A stretch of 64,000 bases of DNA from Yimella lutea. Its GTDB lineage: Bacteria > Actinomycetota > Actinomycetes > Actinomycetales > Dermatophilaceae. Shown here one piece after another: positions 8,653 to 17,755 of the stretch. Location: the NCBI RefSeq assembly GCF_006715095.1, contig NZ_VFMO01000001.1:1550001-1614000 (forward strand). The letters run 5' to 3'. Each line of letters begins with the position of its first letter. Position 1 is the stretch's first letter. The position numbers and the translations under genes were made by a program. The notes beneath the pieces were generated by a model. The model saw only the letters and a program-made list of their open reading frames with translations. It was not told the DNA's origin and did not search any database.

Positions 8653-9948
8653 GTGAGCACGGACGATCCGCGCAGCCGTATCCCGCGCACCGACGCACTC
8701 CTCACCTCTCCTGCGGCGCAGGACGCACGGACGTGCCTGGCGGAGGGACGCATCCAGCAAGTCGTCCAGGACGTCCTCGCGCGGGCTCGCCGAGGTGATA
8801 TCGCACCGGAATCGGTCGAGCCCGAGTTGTCGGATCGCCTTTCCGCAGAACGACCTTCGCGACTGACCCCGGTCATCAACGCGACCGGGGTCGTCGTCCA
8901 CACCAATCTCGGCCGAGCCCCGTTGTCCCCGGCAGCCGCCGCTGCGGTGCAGCAGGCGAGCGGTTACGTCGATGTGGAGATGGATCTGGCTGCCGGCGTC
9001 CGGTCCAAGCGGGGCACCGCAGCCCGCGACGCACTGCTCGACGCGTGCCCGGTGGCTGAGGCCGCGCTCGTGGTGAACAACGCAGCAGCGGCGCTCGTCC
9101 TTGCCACCACGGCCCTCGCTGCCGGCAAGAAGGTCATCCTCGGTCGGGGTGAGTTCATCGAGATCGGAGCCGGGTTCCGGCTACCCGACCTCATCGAGTC
9201 CACCGGTGCGCGTCTTTGTGAGGTCGGCACGACCAACCGCACCTCGGTGGCCGATTACGTCGATGCGATCAGCGAAGAGACCGGGTGCATCCTCAAGGTG
9301 CACCCGAGCAACTTCCGGGTTCACGGCTTCACCCGGTCGGCGGACGTGGCCGAACTGCGCTCTGCGGTGGGCGAACTCCCAATCGTCCACGACCTGGGCA
9401 GCGGTCTACTGGCGCCGGACCCGACCTTGCCCCACGAACCTGACGCGTCGACTGCTCTGACCGACGGGGCCGACCTCGTCATCGCCAGCGGCGACAAACT
9501 GCTCGGGGGGCCGCAGGCAGGCATCCTGCTGGGCAAAGCCGAGCTCGTCGAGCGGCTGGCGAAGCACCCGCTGGCCCGGGCCGTCCGGGTCGACAAACTC
9601 ACCCTGGCCGCGCTGGAGGCGACCCTCGCCGGGCCGACGCCTCCGGTCAGCCAGTACTTGCACGCGGACGCCGCCCAGCTCAGGAAGCGTGCCGAGGCGA
9701 TCGCTGGGCCGCTCGGCGTGCAGGTCGTGCCGCACGACGGACGCGTGGGTGGCGGGGGAGCACCCGGAGTTGCGTTGTCGGGGTGGGCGATTCATCTACC
9801 GGAGAAGGTCGCTGCACTGCTGCGCACCGGTGACCCGGCGATCCTGACGCGGGTACACGACGGAGCCTGCCTGCTCGATCTGCGATGCGTTCCCGAGCAG
9901 GACGACGCCCGTGTGCTCGACGCACTTCGGGCCGCGCTCGGTTCCTGA
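8653..9948 (+). CDS. selA: L-seryl-tRNA(Sec) selenium transferase
   Basis: This 431-aa PLP enzyme converts Ser-tRNA(Sec) to Sec-tRNA(Sec) using selenophosphate. Visible family signatures are INATGVVVHTNLGRAPLS, a NNAAAALVL segment, and the PLP-lysine motif ASGDKLLGGPQAG. I chose the GTG at 8653 (VSTDDPRSRIPRTDALL), which follows the purine-rich GGGGAGGG at 8642-8649 and starts just after tRNA-Sec. The stop TGA shares its A with the selB start (TGATG at 9946-9950), implying translational coupling. Length is close to the usual SelA of about 460. Confidence 0.95.
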   Translation: MSTDDPRSRIPRTDALLTSPAAQDARTCLAEGRIQQVVQDVLARARRGDIAPESVEPELSDRLSAERPSRLTPVINATGVVVHTNLGRAPLSPAAAAAVQQASGYVDVEMDLAAGVRSKRGTAARDALLDACPVAEAALVVNNAAAALVLATTALAAGKKVILGRGEFIEIGAGFRLPDLIESTGARLCEVGTTNRTSVADYVDAISEETGCILKVHPSNFRVHGFTRSADVAELRSAVGELPIVHDLGSGLLAPDPTLPHEPDASTALTDGADLVIASGDKLLGGPQAGILLGKAELVERLAKHPLARAVRVDKLTLAALEATLAGPTPPVSQYLHADAAQLRKRAEAIAGPLGVQVVPHDGRVGGGGAPGVALSGWAIHLPEKVAALLRTGDPAILTRVHDGACLLDLRCVPEQDDARVLDALRAALGS

Positions 9949-11720
9949 TGTACGTCGTCGCCACCGCTGGTCATGTCGACCACGGCAAGAGCGCGCTGGT
10001 GCGTGCACTGACCGGCAGCGATCCCGACCGCTGGGCGGAGGAGAAGCGCCGCGGTCTCACCATCGACCTCGGATTCGCCTTCACCACAACGGCATCCGGC
10101 GCCAAGCTTGCGTTCGTCGATGTGCCCGGTCATCAACGATTCATCGCCAACATGCTCGCCGGCCTCGGTCCGGCGCCGGTGGTGATGTTCGTGGTGGCCG
10201 CCGACTCCGGTTGGCAGGCACAGTCCAGTGATCATCGGGACGTGATCGCGGCGCTCGGTATCGATCGCGGCCTGGTCGTCGTGACCAAATCCGACCTGGC
10301 CCCGGACTCGGTGCAGGACGTGATCGCCCAGGTCAGAACGGAGTTGGCGAGTACCGGGCTGGCGAACTCCGCCGCAGTGGCCGTCAGCGCGCGCACCGGC
10401 GACGGCCTCGACGAATTGCGATCAGCCCTCGCAACACTGATCCACGAACTTCCAGAACCGGATCCGACGTCGCGAGTCAGGTTCTGGGTCGATCGCTCGT
10501 TCACCGTGAAGGGCGCCGGCACCGTCGTCACCGGAACATTGCCCGCCGGCGCTGTCGCGCATGGCGACCACCTGGAGCTGCTAGGCAAGAAAACAGGGTC
10601 GATGTCGGTCCGCGGCATCGAGAGTTCGGGGGAGTCGCTGGAGCGCGTCGGGCCGGTCAGCCGTGTTGCGCTGAACCTGCGAGGGGTGTCCCACGACGAC
10701 GTCGGTCGCGGCGACGCGCTCGTCACTCCGGGCGCGTGGCGCGCGATCGACACCATCGACGTTCGACGGGTCAGTGGTGACAGCCTGCGGGAAGCGCCGG
10801 AGCATTTGGTCGCGCACGTCGGGACCGCTGCGGTACCCGTCCACGTCCGGCCGCTGGGCGACGATCATGCTCGGCTCGTACTGGAGCGTCCGCTTCCGCT
10901 CAGCCTCGGCGACCGGATGGTGCTGCGCGATCCGGGGCGCCGCATCGTGGCGGGAGTACAGATCATCGATCCGGAACCGATGCCGTTGCGGCGCAGAGGT
11001 GCTGCCACGCAGCTCGCCGAAGCGCTCGCCGAACGTCCGACCGATGGCGACTGCGCCACGGAGGTGAAGCGGCGCGCGACGGTGCGTCCGGAACACCTTG
11101 GACAGCTCGGCTTCGACGTGTCTGAACCACCGCCGGGCGTGCTGTCCGTCGACGTCTGGTGGGTGGACGCAGCGGCATGGGATCGATGGGCCGAGCGTTT
11201 GCGGGGGGCCGTCGAGACCGACCGGCGCAGCGACCCACTCAGTGCCGGCCTCACCGTGGCGGCCGCGAAGGATCGTCTCGGTCTTCCCGACGTCGCCCTG
11301 CTCGGCCCGCTGGCGCGGAAGTCCGGTCTGAGGATGAGCGCCGGACGCATTTGCGCAGGCGACGCCGGTCTCGGAGCGCTCGAGCCGGCCGTCGCTGCCC
11401 TGGAAGCTCACCTGAAGGGCACGCCGTTCGAGGCGCCGACCGCGCAACAGCTCAGCGACTGGGGGCTCGGCGTCCGACAGCTCGCCGCAGCCGAACGGGC
11501 AGGCCGAATCATCCGGATCGCAGAGGGTGTCGTGCTGCTGCCCACCGCACCGGCACTTGCCATGGGGACCCTCGCGACGCTCGATCAACCCTTCACCGCC
11601 AGTCAGGCCCGACAGGCGCTCGGGTCCTCACGGCGCGTCGTGATTCCGCTGCTGGAACTCCTCGACGCCAAGGGGTGGACCTGCCGGGACGCCGACGGCG
11701 CACGGCACGTGGTCCGCTGA
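9948..11720 (+). CDS. selB: Selenocysteine-specific elongation factor
   Basis: This 590-aa translation GTPase delivers Sec-tRNA(Sec) to the ribosome at UGA codons marked by a SECIS hairpin. The G domain begins at once: GHVDHGKSALVRALTG (G1), then RRGLTIDLGFAF, DVPGHQRFIANM (G3) and VVTKSDL (G4). EF-Tu-like barrels follow (WVDRSFTVKGAGTVVTGTL). The C-terminal part, about residues 350-590, fits the winged-helix repeats that bind SECIS RNA. The gene overlaps selA by one base. It is about the length of E. coli SelB (614). Confidence 0.96.
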   Translation: MYVVATAGHVDHGKSALVRALTGSDPDRWAEEKRRGLTIDLGFAFTTTASGAKLAFVDVPGHQRFIANMLAGLGPAPVVMFVVAADSGWQAQSSDHRDVIAALGIDRGLVVVTKSDLAPDSVQDVIAQVRTELASTGLANSAAVAVSARTGDGLDELRSALATLIHELPEPDPTSRVRFWVDRSFTVKGAGTVVTGTLPAGAVAHGDHLELLGKKTGSMSVRGIESSGESLERVGPVSRVALNLRGVSHDDVGRGDALVTPGAWRAIDTIDVRRVSGDSLREAPEHLVAHVGTAAVPVHVRPLGDDHARLVLERPLPLSLGDRMVLRDPGRRIVAGVQIIDPEPMPLRRRGAATQLAEALAERPTDGDCATEVKRRATVRPEHLGQLGFDVSEPPPGVLSVDVWWVDAAAWDRWAERLRGAVETDRRSDPLSAGLTVAAAKDRLGLPDVALLGPLARKSGLRMSAGRICAGDAGLGALEPAVAALEAHLKGTPFEAPTAQQLSDWGLGVRQLAAAERAGRIIRIAEGVVLLPTAPALAMGTLATLDQPFTASQARQALGSSRRVVIPLLELLDAKGWTCRDADGARHVVR

Positions 11721-11755
11721 CCGATGTGACACCTTCGTGCACAATTGCAATTCGG

Positions 11756-11771
11756 TGTAATACGGGTCACA
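11756..11771. promoter_or_regulatory. Crp/GlxR-like site before paaA (one mismatch)
   Basis: TGTAA-TACGGG-TCACA matches the Crp/GlxR consensus TGTGA-N6-TCACA except for one base. It ends 9 nt before the paaA start. A cAMP-receptor-type control of phenylacetate catabolism would be plausible, but the position so near the start suggests repression, or chance. Confidence 0.4.
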
Positions 11772-11780
11772 CTGGACGGT

Positions 11781-12821
11781 ATGTACGGCAACGACTTCGG
11801 TGATCCCGACGAGGCCTTGAACGCAGCCGAGGGCGGCGGTCTGGACGACGTGCTCGGCACCGCCACCCAGCGTGGTGACGGCGGCGATTTCGAGGACCTC
11901 ATCGACGCGGACCTTCGCATCGAGCCGCGTGACGCGATGCCGGAGGAGTACCGCCAGACGCTCATCCGCCAGATCGCCCAGCACGCCCACTCGGAGATCA
12001 TCGGCATGCAGCCCGAGGGCAACTGGATCACCCGCGCTCCGTCGTTGCGGCGCAAGGCGATTCTCATTGCGAAGGTGCAGGACGAGGCCGGTCACGGTTT
12101 GTACCTGTACTCCGCAGCCGAGACGCTCAGTGTCGATCGCAGCGAGCTGCTCGACAAGCTGCACTCGGGTCGGCAGAAGTACTCCTCGATCTTCAACTAC
12201 CCGACGGTGTCCTGGGCCGACGTGGGTGCGATCGGCTGGCTGGTCGACGGCGCCGCGATCATGAACCAGGTGCCGCTGTGCCGCTGCTCCTACGGTCCGT
12301 ACGCCCGCGCGATGATCCGCGTCTGCAAGGAGGAGTCCTTCCACCAGCGCCAGGGCTTCGAGTCGCTGTACACGATGTCGCAGGGCACCGAGGCTCAGAA
12401 GGCGATGGTGCAGGATGCTGCGAACCGCTGGTGGTGGCCGGCGCTGATGATGTTCGGGCCGCCTGACACCGGTGAGCATGCCAACGAGGGCCGCACCGCG
12501 CAGTCGATGGCCTGGGGCATCAAGCGCTTCGCCAACGACGAACTGCGTCAGAAGTTCGTCGACATGACCGTGCCGCAGGCGCACAAGCTCGGCATCGAAC
12601 TGCCCGACCCCGACCTGAAGTGGAACGAGGAGCGCGGCCATTACGACTTCGGTCCGATCGACTGGGACGAGTTCTGGCGCGTGCTCAAGGGCGACGGCCC
12701 ATGCAACGAGCAGCGGATGAACCACCGGGTCACCGCGCACGAAGAGGGTGCGTGGGTGCGCGAAGCCGCCACCGCGTACGCCGACAAGCAGCAGGCACGA
12801 ACGCAGGGGGCAGTGGCATGA
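11781..12821 (+). CDS. paaA: 1,2-phenylacetyl-CoA epoxidase, catalytic subunit PaaA
   Basis: PaaA is the diiron oxygenase subunit that epoxidises the ring of phenylacetyl-CoA in aerobic phenylacetate breakdown. The 346-aa protein shows ferritin-like diiron motifs ([46 protein letters not shown]). It is about 35 residues longer than E. coli PaaA, the extra length being an acidic/Gly N-terminus ([17 protein letters not shown]). The frame is open 12 codons upstream, but the ATG at 11781 follows ACTGGACGGT. It overlaps paaB by 4 nt and begins a five-gene operon. Confidence 0.95.
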   Translation: MYGNDFGDPDEALNAAEGGGLDDVLGTATQRGDGGDFEDLIDADLRIEPRDAMPEEYRQTLIRQIAQHAHSEIIGMQPEGNWITRAPSLRRKAILIAKVQDEAGHGLYLYSAAETLSVDRSELLDKLHSGRQKYSSIFNYPTVSWADVGAIGWLVDGAAIMNQVPLCRCSYGPYARAMIRVCKEESFHQRQGFESLYTMSQGTEAQKAMVQDAANRWWWPALMMFGPPDTGEHANEGRTAQSMAWGIKRFANDELRQKFVDMTVPQAHKLGIELPDPDLKWNEERGHYDFGPIDWDEFWRVLKGDGPCNEQRMNHRVTAHEEGAWVREAATAYADKQQARTQGAVA

Positions 12822-13114
12822 CCGATGTCGACAAGCGCGAATGGCCGCTGTACGAGGTGTTCGTCCGCAGCAAGCGTGGCCTGTCACATGTGCACGCCGG
12901 TTCGTTGCACGCACCGGACGAGGAGATGGCGCTGCGCAACGCCCGTGACCTCTACACCCGTCGCCAGGAGGGCGTTTCCGTCTGGGTGGTGAAGGCCTGC
13001 GACATCAGCGCGTCCAGCCCGGACGAGCGCGACAGCTTCTTCGACCCGGCGGTCGACAAGGTCTACCGGCACCCGACGTTCTACGACGTTCCCAAGGATG
13101 TCGAATACCTGTGA
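12818..13114 (+). CDS. paaB: Phenylacetyl-CoA epoxidase subunit PaaB
   Basis: This 98-aa protein has the PaaB pattern: [36 protein letters not shown] helix (here [18 protein letters not shown]), and VWVVKACDI. PaaB has no iron site of its own and is thought to bridge or organise the PaaA/PaaC complex. The ATG overlaps the paaA stop (ATGA), and the gene ends at the paaC start, so all are read from one mRNA. Confidence 0.93.
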   Translation: MTDVDKREWPLYEVFVRSKRGLSHVHAGSLHAPDEEMALRNARDLYTRRQEGVSVWVVKACDISASSPDERDSFFDPAVDKVYRHPTFYDVPKDVEYL

Positions 13115-13893
13115 TGGAAAGGGCCGCCGTGCAAACGGATTCGACGACCGCTGACTACCTGCTCGGCCTGGCGGATGATGCCTTGATCTACACCCAGCGT
13201 CTGGGGGAGTGGGTCTCGCGTGCTCCGCAGATCGAGGAGGACATGGCGCTCGGCAACATCGCGCTCGACCAGCTCGGCCAGGCGCGCGCGCTGCTCACCC
13301 GCGCCGGCCAGGTCGACGGCACCGGCCGCGACGAGGACGCTCTGGCCTACCTGCGGGACGAGCGCGAGTTCCGCAACGTCCACCTCGTCGAGCGCCCTCG
13401 CGGCGATTTCGGTTTCGAGATGGCACGGCTGCTCTGGTTCTCCGCCTACCAGTTCGAGTTGTACTCCGCACTCGTGAACAGTACGGACGAAGTCGTTGCC
13501 GGCGTGGCTCGCAAGGCGATCAAGGAGGTCACCTACCACCGCGACCACGCCGCCCAGTGGGTGCTGCGTCTCGGCGACGGCACGCAAGAGTCGCACGAGC
13601 GGATGCGGGCCGGTCTCGAAGCGGTAGCTCCGTATGTGGCCGAACTCTTCGACGACTCCGAGTCCGCCTCTGCCGCAGCAGAATCCGGCGTCGGCGTCCT
13701 GCCGTCGTCGCTGCGTGAAAAGACAACCGCGTACGTTCGCTCAGTGACCGAGGAAGCTACCCTGGAGTACGTCGACTCGGCCCGTTTCGCCGCACGTGGC
13801 GGACGCACCGGTGTGCACTCCGAGGCGATGGGCTACCTGCTGGCCGAGATGCAGCACATCCACCGCTCGCACCCGGACGCCACCACATGGTGA
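13111..13893 (+). CDS. paaC: Phenylacetyl-CoA epoxidase structural subunit PaaC
   Basis: This protein of about 260 aa is ferritin-like and mostly helical, with DYLLGLADDALIYTQRLGEW near the N-terminus and IALDQLGQARALL, YHRDHAAQWVLRLGDGT and GYLLAEMQHIHRSHP. PaaC stabilises PaaA in the epoxidase core. Two adjacent starts are possible, GTG at 13111 (4-nt overlap with paaB) or ATG at 13114 (1-nt overlap); an AAGGA lies about 12 nt upstream. Its end overlaps paaD. Confidence 0.93.
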   Translation: MMERAAVQTDSTTADYLLGLADDALIYTQRLGEWVSRAPQIEEDMALGNIALDQLGQARALLTRAGQVDGTGRDEDALAYLRDEREFRNVHLVERPRGDFGFEMARLLWFSAYQFELYSALVNSTDEVVAGVARKAIKEVTYHRDHAAQWVLRLGDGTQESHERMRAGLEAVAPYVAELFDDSESASAAAESGVGVLPSSLREKTTAYVRSVTEEATLEYVDSARFAARGGRTGVHSEAMGYLLAEMQHIHRSHPDATTW

Positions 13894-14393
13894 TGACGAT
13901 GTCTCGGATCGAGAAGGTCGAAGCGGCGGTTCGCGCCGTACCCGACCCCGAGATCCCGGTGATCAGCCTGGACGACCTCGGAGTCATCCGCTCGTTCGAG
14001 GCCGACATCGATGCCGGCGTCGTGCACGTCGTGATGACCCCGACCTACTCCGGTTGCCCGGCCATGGAGGAGATGTCGTCGTCCGTCGCATCGGTGATCG
14101 CCCGATGCGGCTTCGAGCCGCAGGTCAAGATCGTGCTGGACCCGCCGTGGACCACTGACTGGATGTCGGAGTCCGGACGAAAGGCATTGCAACAGTTCGG
14201 TATCGCACCGCCTGGTCCGGCGGGCCGCCCGGCAGGGCCGGTCGGTCTGACGATCGCGCAGCGCACCGTCTCATGTCCCGTGTGTGGCAGCGCGCACTCG
14301 CAGGTCGTATCCGAATTCGGTTCGACCGCGTGCAAGGCGTTGCGACGTTGTCTGGACTGCAAGGAACCGTTCGAGGAGTTCAAGCCGCTGTGA
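13887..14393 (+). CDS. paaD: Phenylacetate degradation protein PaaD (MIP18/DUF59 family)
   Basis: This protein of up to 168 aa has an N-terminal DUF59/MIP18 domain (AVPDPEIPVISLDDLGVIRS, TPTYSGCPAMEEM). A C-terminal zinc-ribbon-like module contains CPVCGS and CLDC. PaaD is thought to help mature or supply the iron-sulfur cluster of the epoxidase system. Four in-frame starts cluster at 13887 (ATG), 13890 (GTG), 13893 (ATG, within TGATG) and 13899 (ATG), so the exact N-terminus is uncertain. It is coupled to paaC and paaE by overlaps. Confidence 0.92.
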   Translation: MVMTMSRIEKVEAAVRAVPDPEIPVISLDDLGVIRSFEADIDAGVVHVVMTPTYSGCPAMEEMSSSVASVIARCGFEPQVKIVLDPPWTTDWMSESGRKALQQFGIAPPGPAGRPAGPVGLTIAQRTVSCPVCGSAHSQVVSEFGSTACKALRRCLDCKEPFEEFKPL

Positions 14394-15505
14394 CCGCACT
14401 CATCTCCACACCTACCCGGCGTCGTGCCCAGTTCCACGAACTCGAGGTCGTCGACGTCCAACGCCTGACCCCCAACGCCGTCGCGGTGACCTTCGCGGTG
14501 CCCGACGAGTTGGCGGACGACTTCACGTTCGCGCCCGGTCAGCACCTGACTCTGCGCCGCACCATCAACGGCGAGGACGCACGTCGCTCCTACTCGATCT
14601 GCATGTCACGCCCGGAAGCGTTGCGCCGCAAGGTGATTCGAGTGGGATCGGCCGAGGTCGACGGGGGGCTGATGTCCACCTGGTTGAACCGCGAGGTCAA
14701 GGTCGGCGATCGCATCGACGTCATGACCCCGCTGGGTTCGTTCACCTCTGCGCCGTCGGACACCGAGGCGCGGCACCACGTCGCGCTCGCGGCCGGCTCG
14801 GGGATCACCCCGATACTGTCACTGCTGACCTCGACGCTCGAGGAGGACGACGACTCCCGCGTGACGCTGGTCTACGGCAACCGCCGCACCGAGTCGATCA
14901 TGTTCTTGGAGGAACTCGAGGACCTCAAGAACCAGTACCCCGGACGCGTCCACCTGATGCATGTCCTGTCGCGCGAGCCGCAGGATGTCGAGTGGCTCAA
15001 CGGCCGCATCGATGCCGAGAAGCTCGAGTTGCTGTTCGGTACGGTGCTCCCGGTCGAGACCGTCGATGACTGGTACCTGTGCGGCCCGTTCCAGATGGTC
15101 GAGACCGCACGGAAGCTGTTGTCCGACAAGGGTGTCAGTGACGACCACGTGCATCACGAGGTCTTCCACGTGGACGACGGCACCACCCCGCAGCAGCGGG
15201 TCGAGGTCGACACACCCGCACCGGCCGAAGCAGTCGTCACCGTCAACCTGGACGGTCGCACGACGAAGGTCGAGATGTCGTCCAAGGCCGAGACCATCCT
15301 GGACGCCACCCTTCGCGCCCGACCCGACGCGCCGTTCTCCTGCACCGGTGGAGTGTGTGGCACCTGCCGCGCGCGCGTGGTCTCGGGCGAGGTCACGATG
15401 GACCGCAACTACGCCCTCGAGCCCGACGAAGTGGCTGCCGGCATCATCCTCGCCTGCCAGTCCCACCCCGTCACCGACGAAGTGACCCTCGACTACGACG
15501 CCTGA
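14390..15505 (+). CDS. paaE: Phenylacetyl-CoA epoxidase reductase subunit PaaE
   Basis: This 371-aa reductase passes electrons from NADPH through FAD and a [2Fe-2S] cluster to PaaA. FAD binding is seen in RRSYSICMS, nucleotide binding in AAGSGITPILSLLTS, and a plant-type ferredoxin domain at the C-terminus with CTGGVCGTC and a later ACQSHP cysteine. I chose the GTG at 14390 because it overlaps the paaD stop by 4 nt (GTGA), matching the rest of the operon; the frame is open further upstream only within paaD. Ring-opening and later paa genes are not in the window. Confidence 0.94.
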   Translation: MTALISTPTRRRAQFHELEVVDVQRLTPNAVAVTFAVPDELADDFTFAPGQHLTLRRTINGEDARRSYSICMSRPEALRRKVIRVGSAEVDGGLMSTWLNREVKVGDRIDVMTPLGSFTSAPSDTEARHHVALAAGSGITPILSLLTSTLEEDDDSRVTLVYGNRRTESIMFLEELEDLKNQYPGRVHLMHVLSREPQDVEWLNGRIDAEKLELLFGTVLPVETVDDWYLCGPFQMVETARKLLSDKGVSDDHVHHEVFHVDDGTTPQQRVEVDTPAPAEAVVTVNLDGRTTKVEMSSKAETILDATLRARPDAPFSCTGGVCGTCRARVVSGEVTMDRNYALEPDEVAAGIILACQSHPVTDEVTLDYDA

Positions 15506-15515
15506 CCTAGACACG

Positions 15516-15564
15516 CTGGTCGCGTAGTGAGGGAGCGCTAGCGACCGAGCGCGATCGAGACCTG
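15516..15564. repeat. Intergenic palindromic repeat (GGTY...RACC family), copy 1
   Basis: This GC-rich imperfect palindrome opens CTGGTCGCGTAG and closes GATCGAGACCTGG. It sits between the convergent paaE and scramblase genes. Elements at 21323-21376 and 33008-33056 share the layout of GGTT/GGTC at one end and AACC/GACC at the other with inverted arms between. Confidence 0.4.
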
Positions 15565-15581
15565 GCGACGGTCAACGAGGA

Positions 15582-15601
15582 CTCAGCCGGATGTGGTTGA
15601 G
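15582..15601. terminator. Hairpin between convergent paaE and scramblase-like gene
   Basis: CTCAGCC (15582-15588) pairs with GGTTGAG (15595-15601), one wobble pair, with loop GGATGT. It lies between convergent genes. No U-tract is seen on either side. Confidence 0.35.
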
Positions 15602-15622
15602 CCTCAGCGGTGTCGCGCGGCC

Positions 15623-16786
15623 CTAACCTCGCTCGTCCTGCTTCAACGCTGTGTCAATGGTCAGCGCCGCAGCAATGCACAGCGATTTCAACGGCTCGGG
15701 CAGGTCGTAGTGGATGTTCACGGCGTAGTTGTCGGCCGTGGTGAACATCGTGGTCAACAGCCCCTCCCAGGTCTTGGTGACCCGGGCGACCTCGGTGCCG
15801 TGAGCATCCAGCATCGCGAAGTCCCAGGCCCGCCAGTTCTCGGCGTTCAACGAACCGATCTCCTGGCCGTTCGCCTCGATTCCGAACTTGATCTTGCCGA
15901 ACATGTTGCGCTGCACCAGGCGTCCGATCTCACGACCCTGCGGGTCCTGCACGATCACCGACGACTTCATGACCTTCGCCGGGCGGGTCAGCTGCAGCAG
16001 CACCTGTCCCTGGTTGTCGCGAACCTCGAGCTTGTGGGTGAGGAACTGGTCGTAGTTGGTCATCAGCCGGATCGCCTTGCGCATGCCGCTCTGGCCGACC
16101 TGCACGACGGCCCCGAGCGTCGAACCGTCGGCCGCGTAGATCGTGTACTCGTTGGTGATCTCGATGACCTTGCGCTTCTGGCTGACAACGAGAGTCTTCT
16201 CGGTGAACACGTTACGACCCGCTTCGGCCGGACGATGACCGGCAGGACCGCTCATCTGCCCGCCGAACGACTGGTCGCCGTACCCCTGGGCGATACTGTC
16301 GTTGAACCGGTTGACCGCACCGACGACCCCCTGTTGGCCGGGCTGCTGGACGTAACCCGGCTGCTGGCTTGCACCCGCGGCGTACGGGTCGTGGGGTGCG
16401 TTGCCCGGCGCTTGCGTCGGCGGCGGAGCGCCCCAATTCTGGCCAGGCGCAGCCTGATCCGGGGTCTGGGCATACGGGTCCTGCGCGTTGGGGGCAGCCT
16501 GCGCGTACGGGTCGCGGGGTTGTGCCTGGGCGTAAGGGTCGTGAGCCTGCTGGCCGCCCCTCGATGCCGCGTAGGGGTCTGCCGCCGGCGACGCGCTCGA
16601 GTCGTTGCGGTGGCCCGGTAGACGGACCGGACCGGGTGCGGGCGACTCCCCGAAAGCGGGTTGCGACGACTGAGCCGCGGACGACGCATCCGGGTTCGGT
16701 TTGGTGAAGTCGGTCCACTCGTTGCCGTCCCAGAAACGCAGTTTGCGCGGGTCCTTGGGGTCCGGCCGCCAGCCCTTGTCAGTCAT
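15623..16786 (-). CDS. DUF2510 / scramblase-like (LURP-one-related) protein with DPYA repeats
   Basis: This 387-aa protein has three parts. Residues 1-30 form a DUF2510 motif (GWRPDPKDPRKLRFWDGNEWT), common in actinobacterial surface or membrane proteins. Residues about 30-190 are low-complexity, rich in Pro, Gln and Ala, with repeated DPYAQ/DPYAA units. Residues about 195-387 form a beta-rich domain resembling phospholipid scramblase/LURP-one proteins (VFTEKTLVVSQKRKVIEITNEY, IYAADGSTLGAVVQ, VQDPQGREIGRLV). No membrane segment is obvious. The function is unknown; the scramblase name reflects fold similarity, not a shown activity. It is convergent with paaE. Confidence 0.75.
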   Translation of the reverse strand: MTDKGWRPDPKDPRKLRFWDGNEWTDFTKPNPDASSAAQSSQPAFGESPAPGPVRLPGHRNDSSASPAADPYAASRGGQQAHDPYAQAQPRDPYAQAAPNAQDPYAQTPDQAAPGQNWGAPPPTQAPGNAPHDPYAAGASQQPGYVQQPGQQGVVGAVNRFNDSIAQGYGDQSFGGQMSGPAGHRPAEAGRNVFTEKTLVVSQKRKVIEITNEYTIYAADGSTLGAVVQVGQSGMRKAIRLMTNYDQFLTHKLEVRDNQGQVLLQLTRPAKVMKSSVIVQDPQGREIGRLVQRNMFGKIKFGIEANGQEIGSLNAENWRAWDFAMLDAHGTEVARVTKTWEGLLTTMFTTADNYAVNIHYDLPEPLKSLCIAAALTIDTALKQDERG

Positions 16787-16825
16787 TGCGTCATCGTCGC
16801 ACGAGCACCTACGTGCACGGGTGGG

Positions 16826-17755
16826 TCACACGAAGATCGGGGACGCATCCGGTGAACCGAACGCCGCCTTCACCAGCCGCCGGTGCAACGGGATGAACGG
16901 CAGCCGGGACGCCTCGTCGGCATCGACCCACGCGACCTCGGTCACCTCGTCGGACAGCCCCGGCGTACCCGACACCAGCCGAGCCAGGAAGCACACTCCA
17001 TAGATCTGCGTATGGGCTGACCCGCCACGGGAACGGATCACGATGTCGGGATCGGTGTACACGCCGATCAGCGACTCGACCTCGACCTGGATTCCGGTTT
17101 CCTCGTAGGCCTCGCGGATCGCGGCCTCGGCGAACGTCTCGCCCGGATCGATGCCTCCACCGGGAAGACACCACAACGAGTTGTCCTCGCGGCGGGTGAC
17201 CAGCAGTCGACCGCCCTGCATGACGGCGACCGAGGCACCGATTTTCGTGCGCGCACCGCGGCCGACGCGGTCACCGAGCACCAGTGTCGCCCGGGGGACC
17301 GCGCGTTCGTAGGTCACCCAGGTGAACCCGTCCTGCGGATCGCGCGATGTTTCGCGCCACTGGTCGGGTGTGAGCGTGGGGAAGTAGGTGTCGCCCTCGA
17401 CCTCGACGTCGATCTCGGTCAGCAGGATGCGATCGGCGAACGGCAGGGCCTGCTCGTAGATCTGAGCTCCGCCGACGATGAACACGTCGTCGTCGCCGAC
17501 CATCGCGAGCGCGTGGTCGAGGCTGGACGCGGTCTCCACGCCCTCGGCCGACCAGCCGGCCTGTCGGGTGACCACGATCGAACGGCGGCCGGGCAGCACG
17601 CCCATCGCGTCGAAGGTCTTGCGCCCCATGATCATCGGGTGACCCATGGTGGTGCGTTTGAAGTACTTCAGGTCATCGGGAAGGTGCCATGGCATGTCGC
17701 CGTCGCGGCCGATCACTCCATTGCGCGACCTCGCCGCGATCATGCTGATCGTCAT
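16826..17755 (-). CDS. dfrA: Fusion of dihydrofolate reductase and a Nudix hydrolase
   Basis: One uninterrupted frame of 309 aa carries two enzymes. Residues 1 to about 153 are a full dihydrofolate reductase ([62 protein letters not shown]). After a short linker, residues about 175-309 are a Nudix domain with an intact Nudix box ([20 protein letters not shown], continuing TGI). DHFR regenerates tetrahydrofolate used up by ThyA. The Nudix half could clear oxidised or excess nucleotides, but its substrate is unknown. The ATG overlaps the thyA stop by 4 nt, so thyA and this gene form an operon. Stand-alone DHFRs are about 160 aa. Confidence 0.93.
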   Translation of the reverse strand: MTISMIAARSRNGVIGRDGDMPWHLPDDLKYFKRTTMGHPMIMGRKTFDAMGVLPGRRSIVVTRQAGWSAEGVETASSLDHALAMVGDDDVFIVGGAQIYEQALPFADRILLTEIDVEVEGDTYFPTLTPDQWRETSRDPQDGFTWVTYERAVPRATLVLGDRVGRGARTKIGASVAVMQGGRLLVTRREDNSLWCLPGGGIDPGETFAEAAIREAYEETGIQVEVESLIGVYTDPDIVIRSRGGSAHTQIYGVCFLARLVSGTPGLSDEVTEVAWVDADEASRLPFIPLHRRLVKAAFGSPDASPIFV

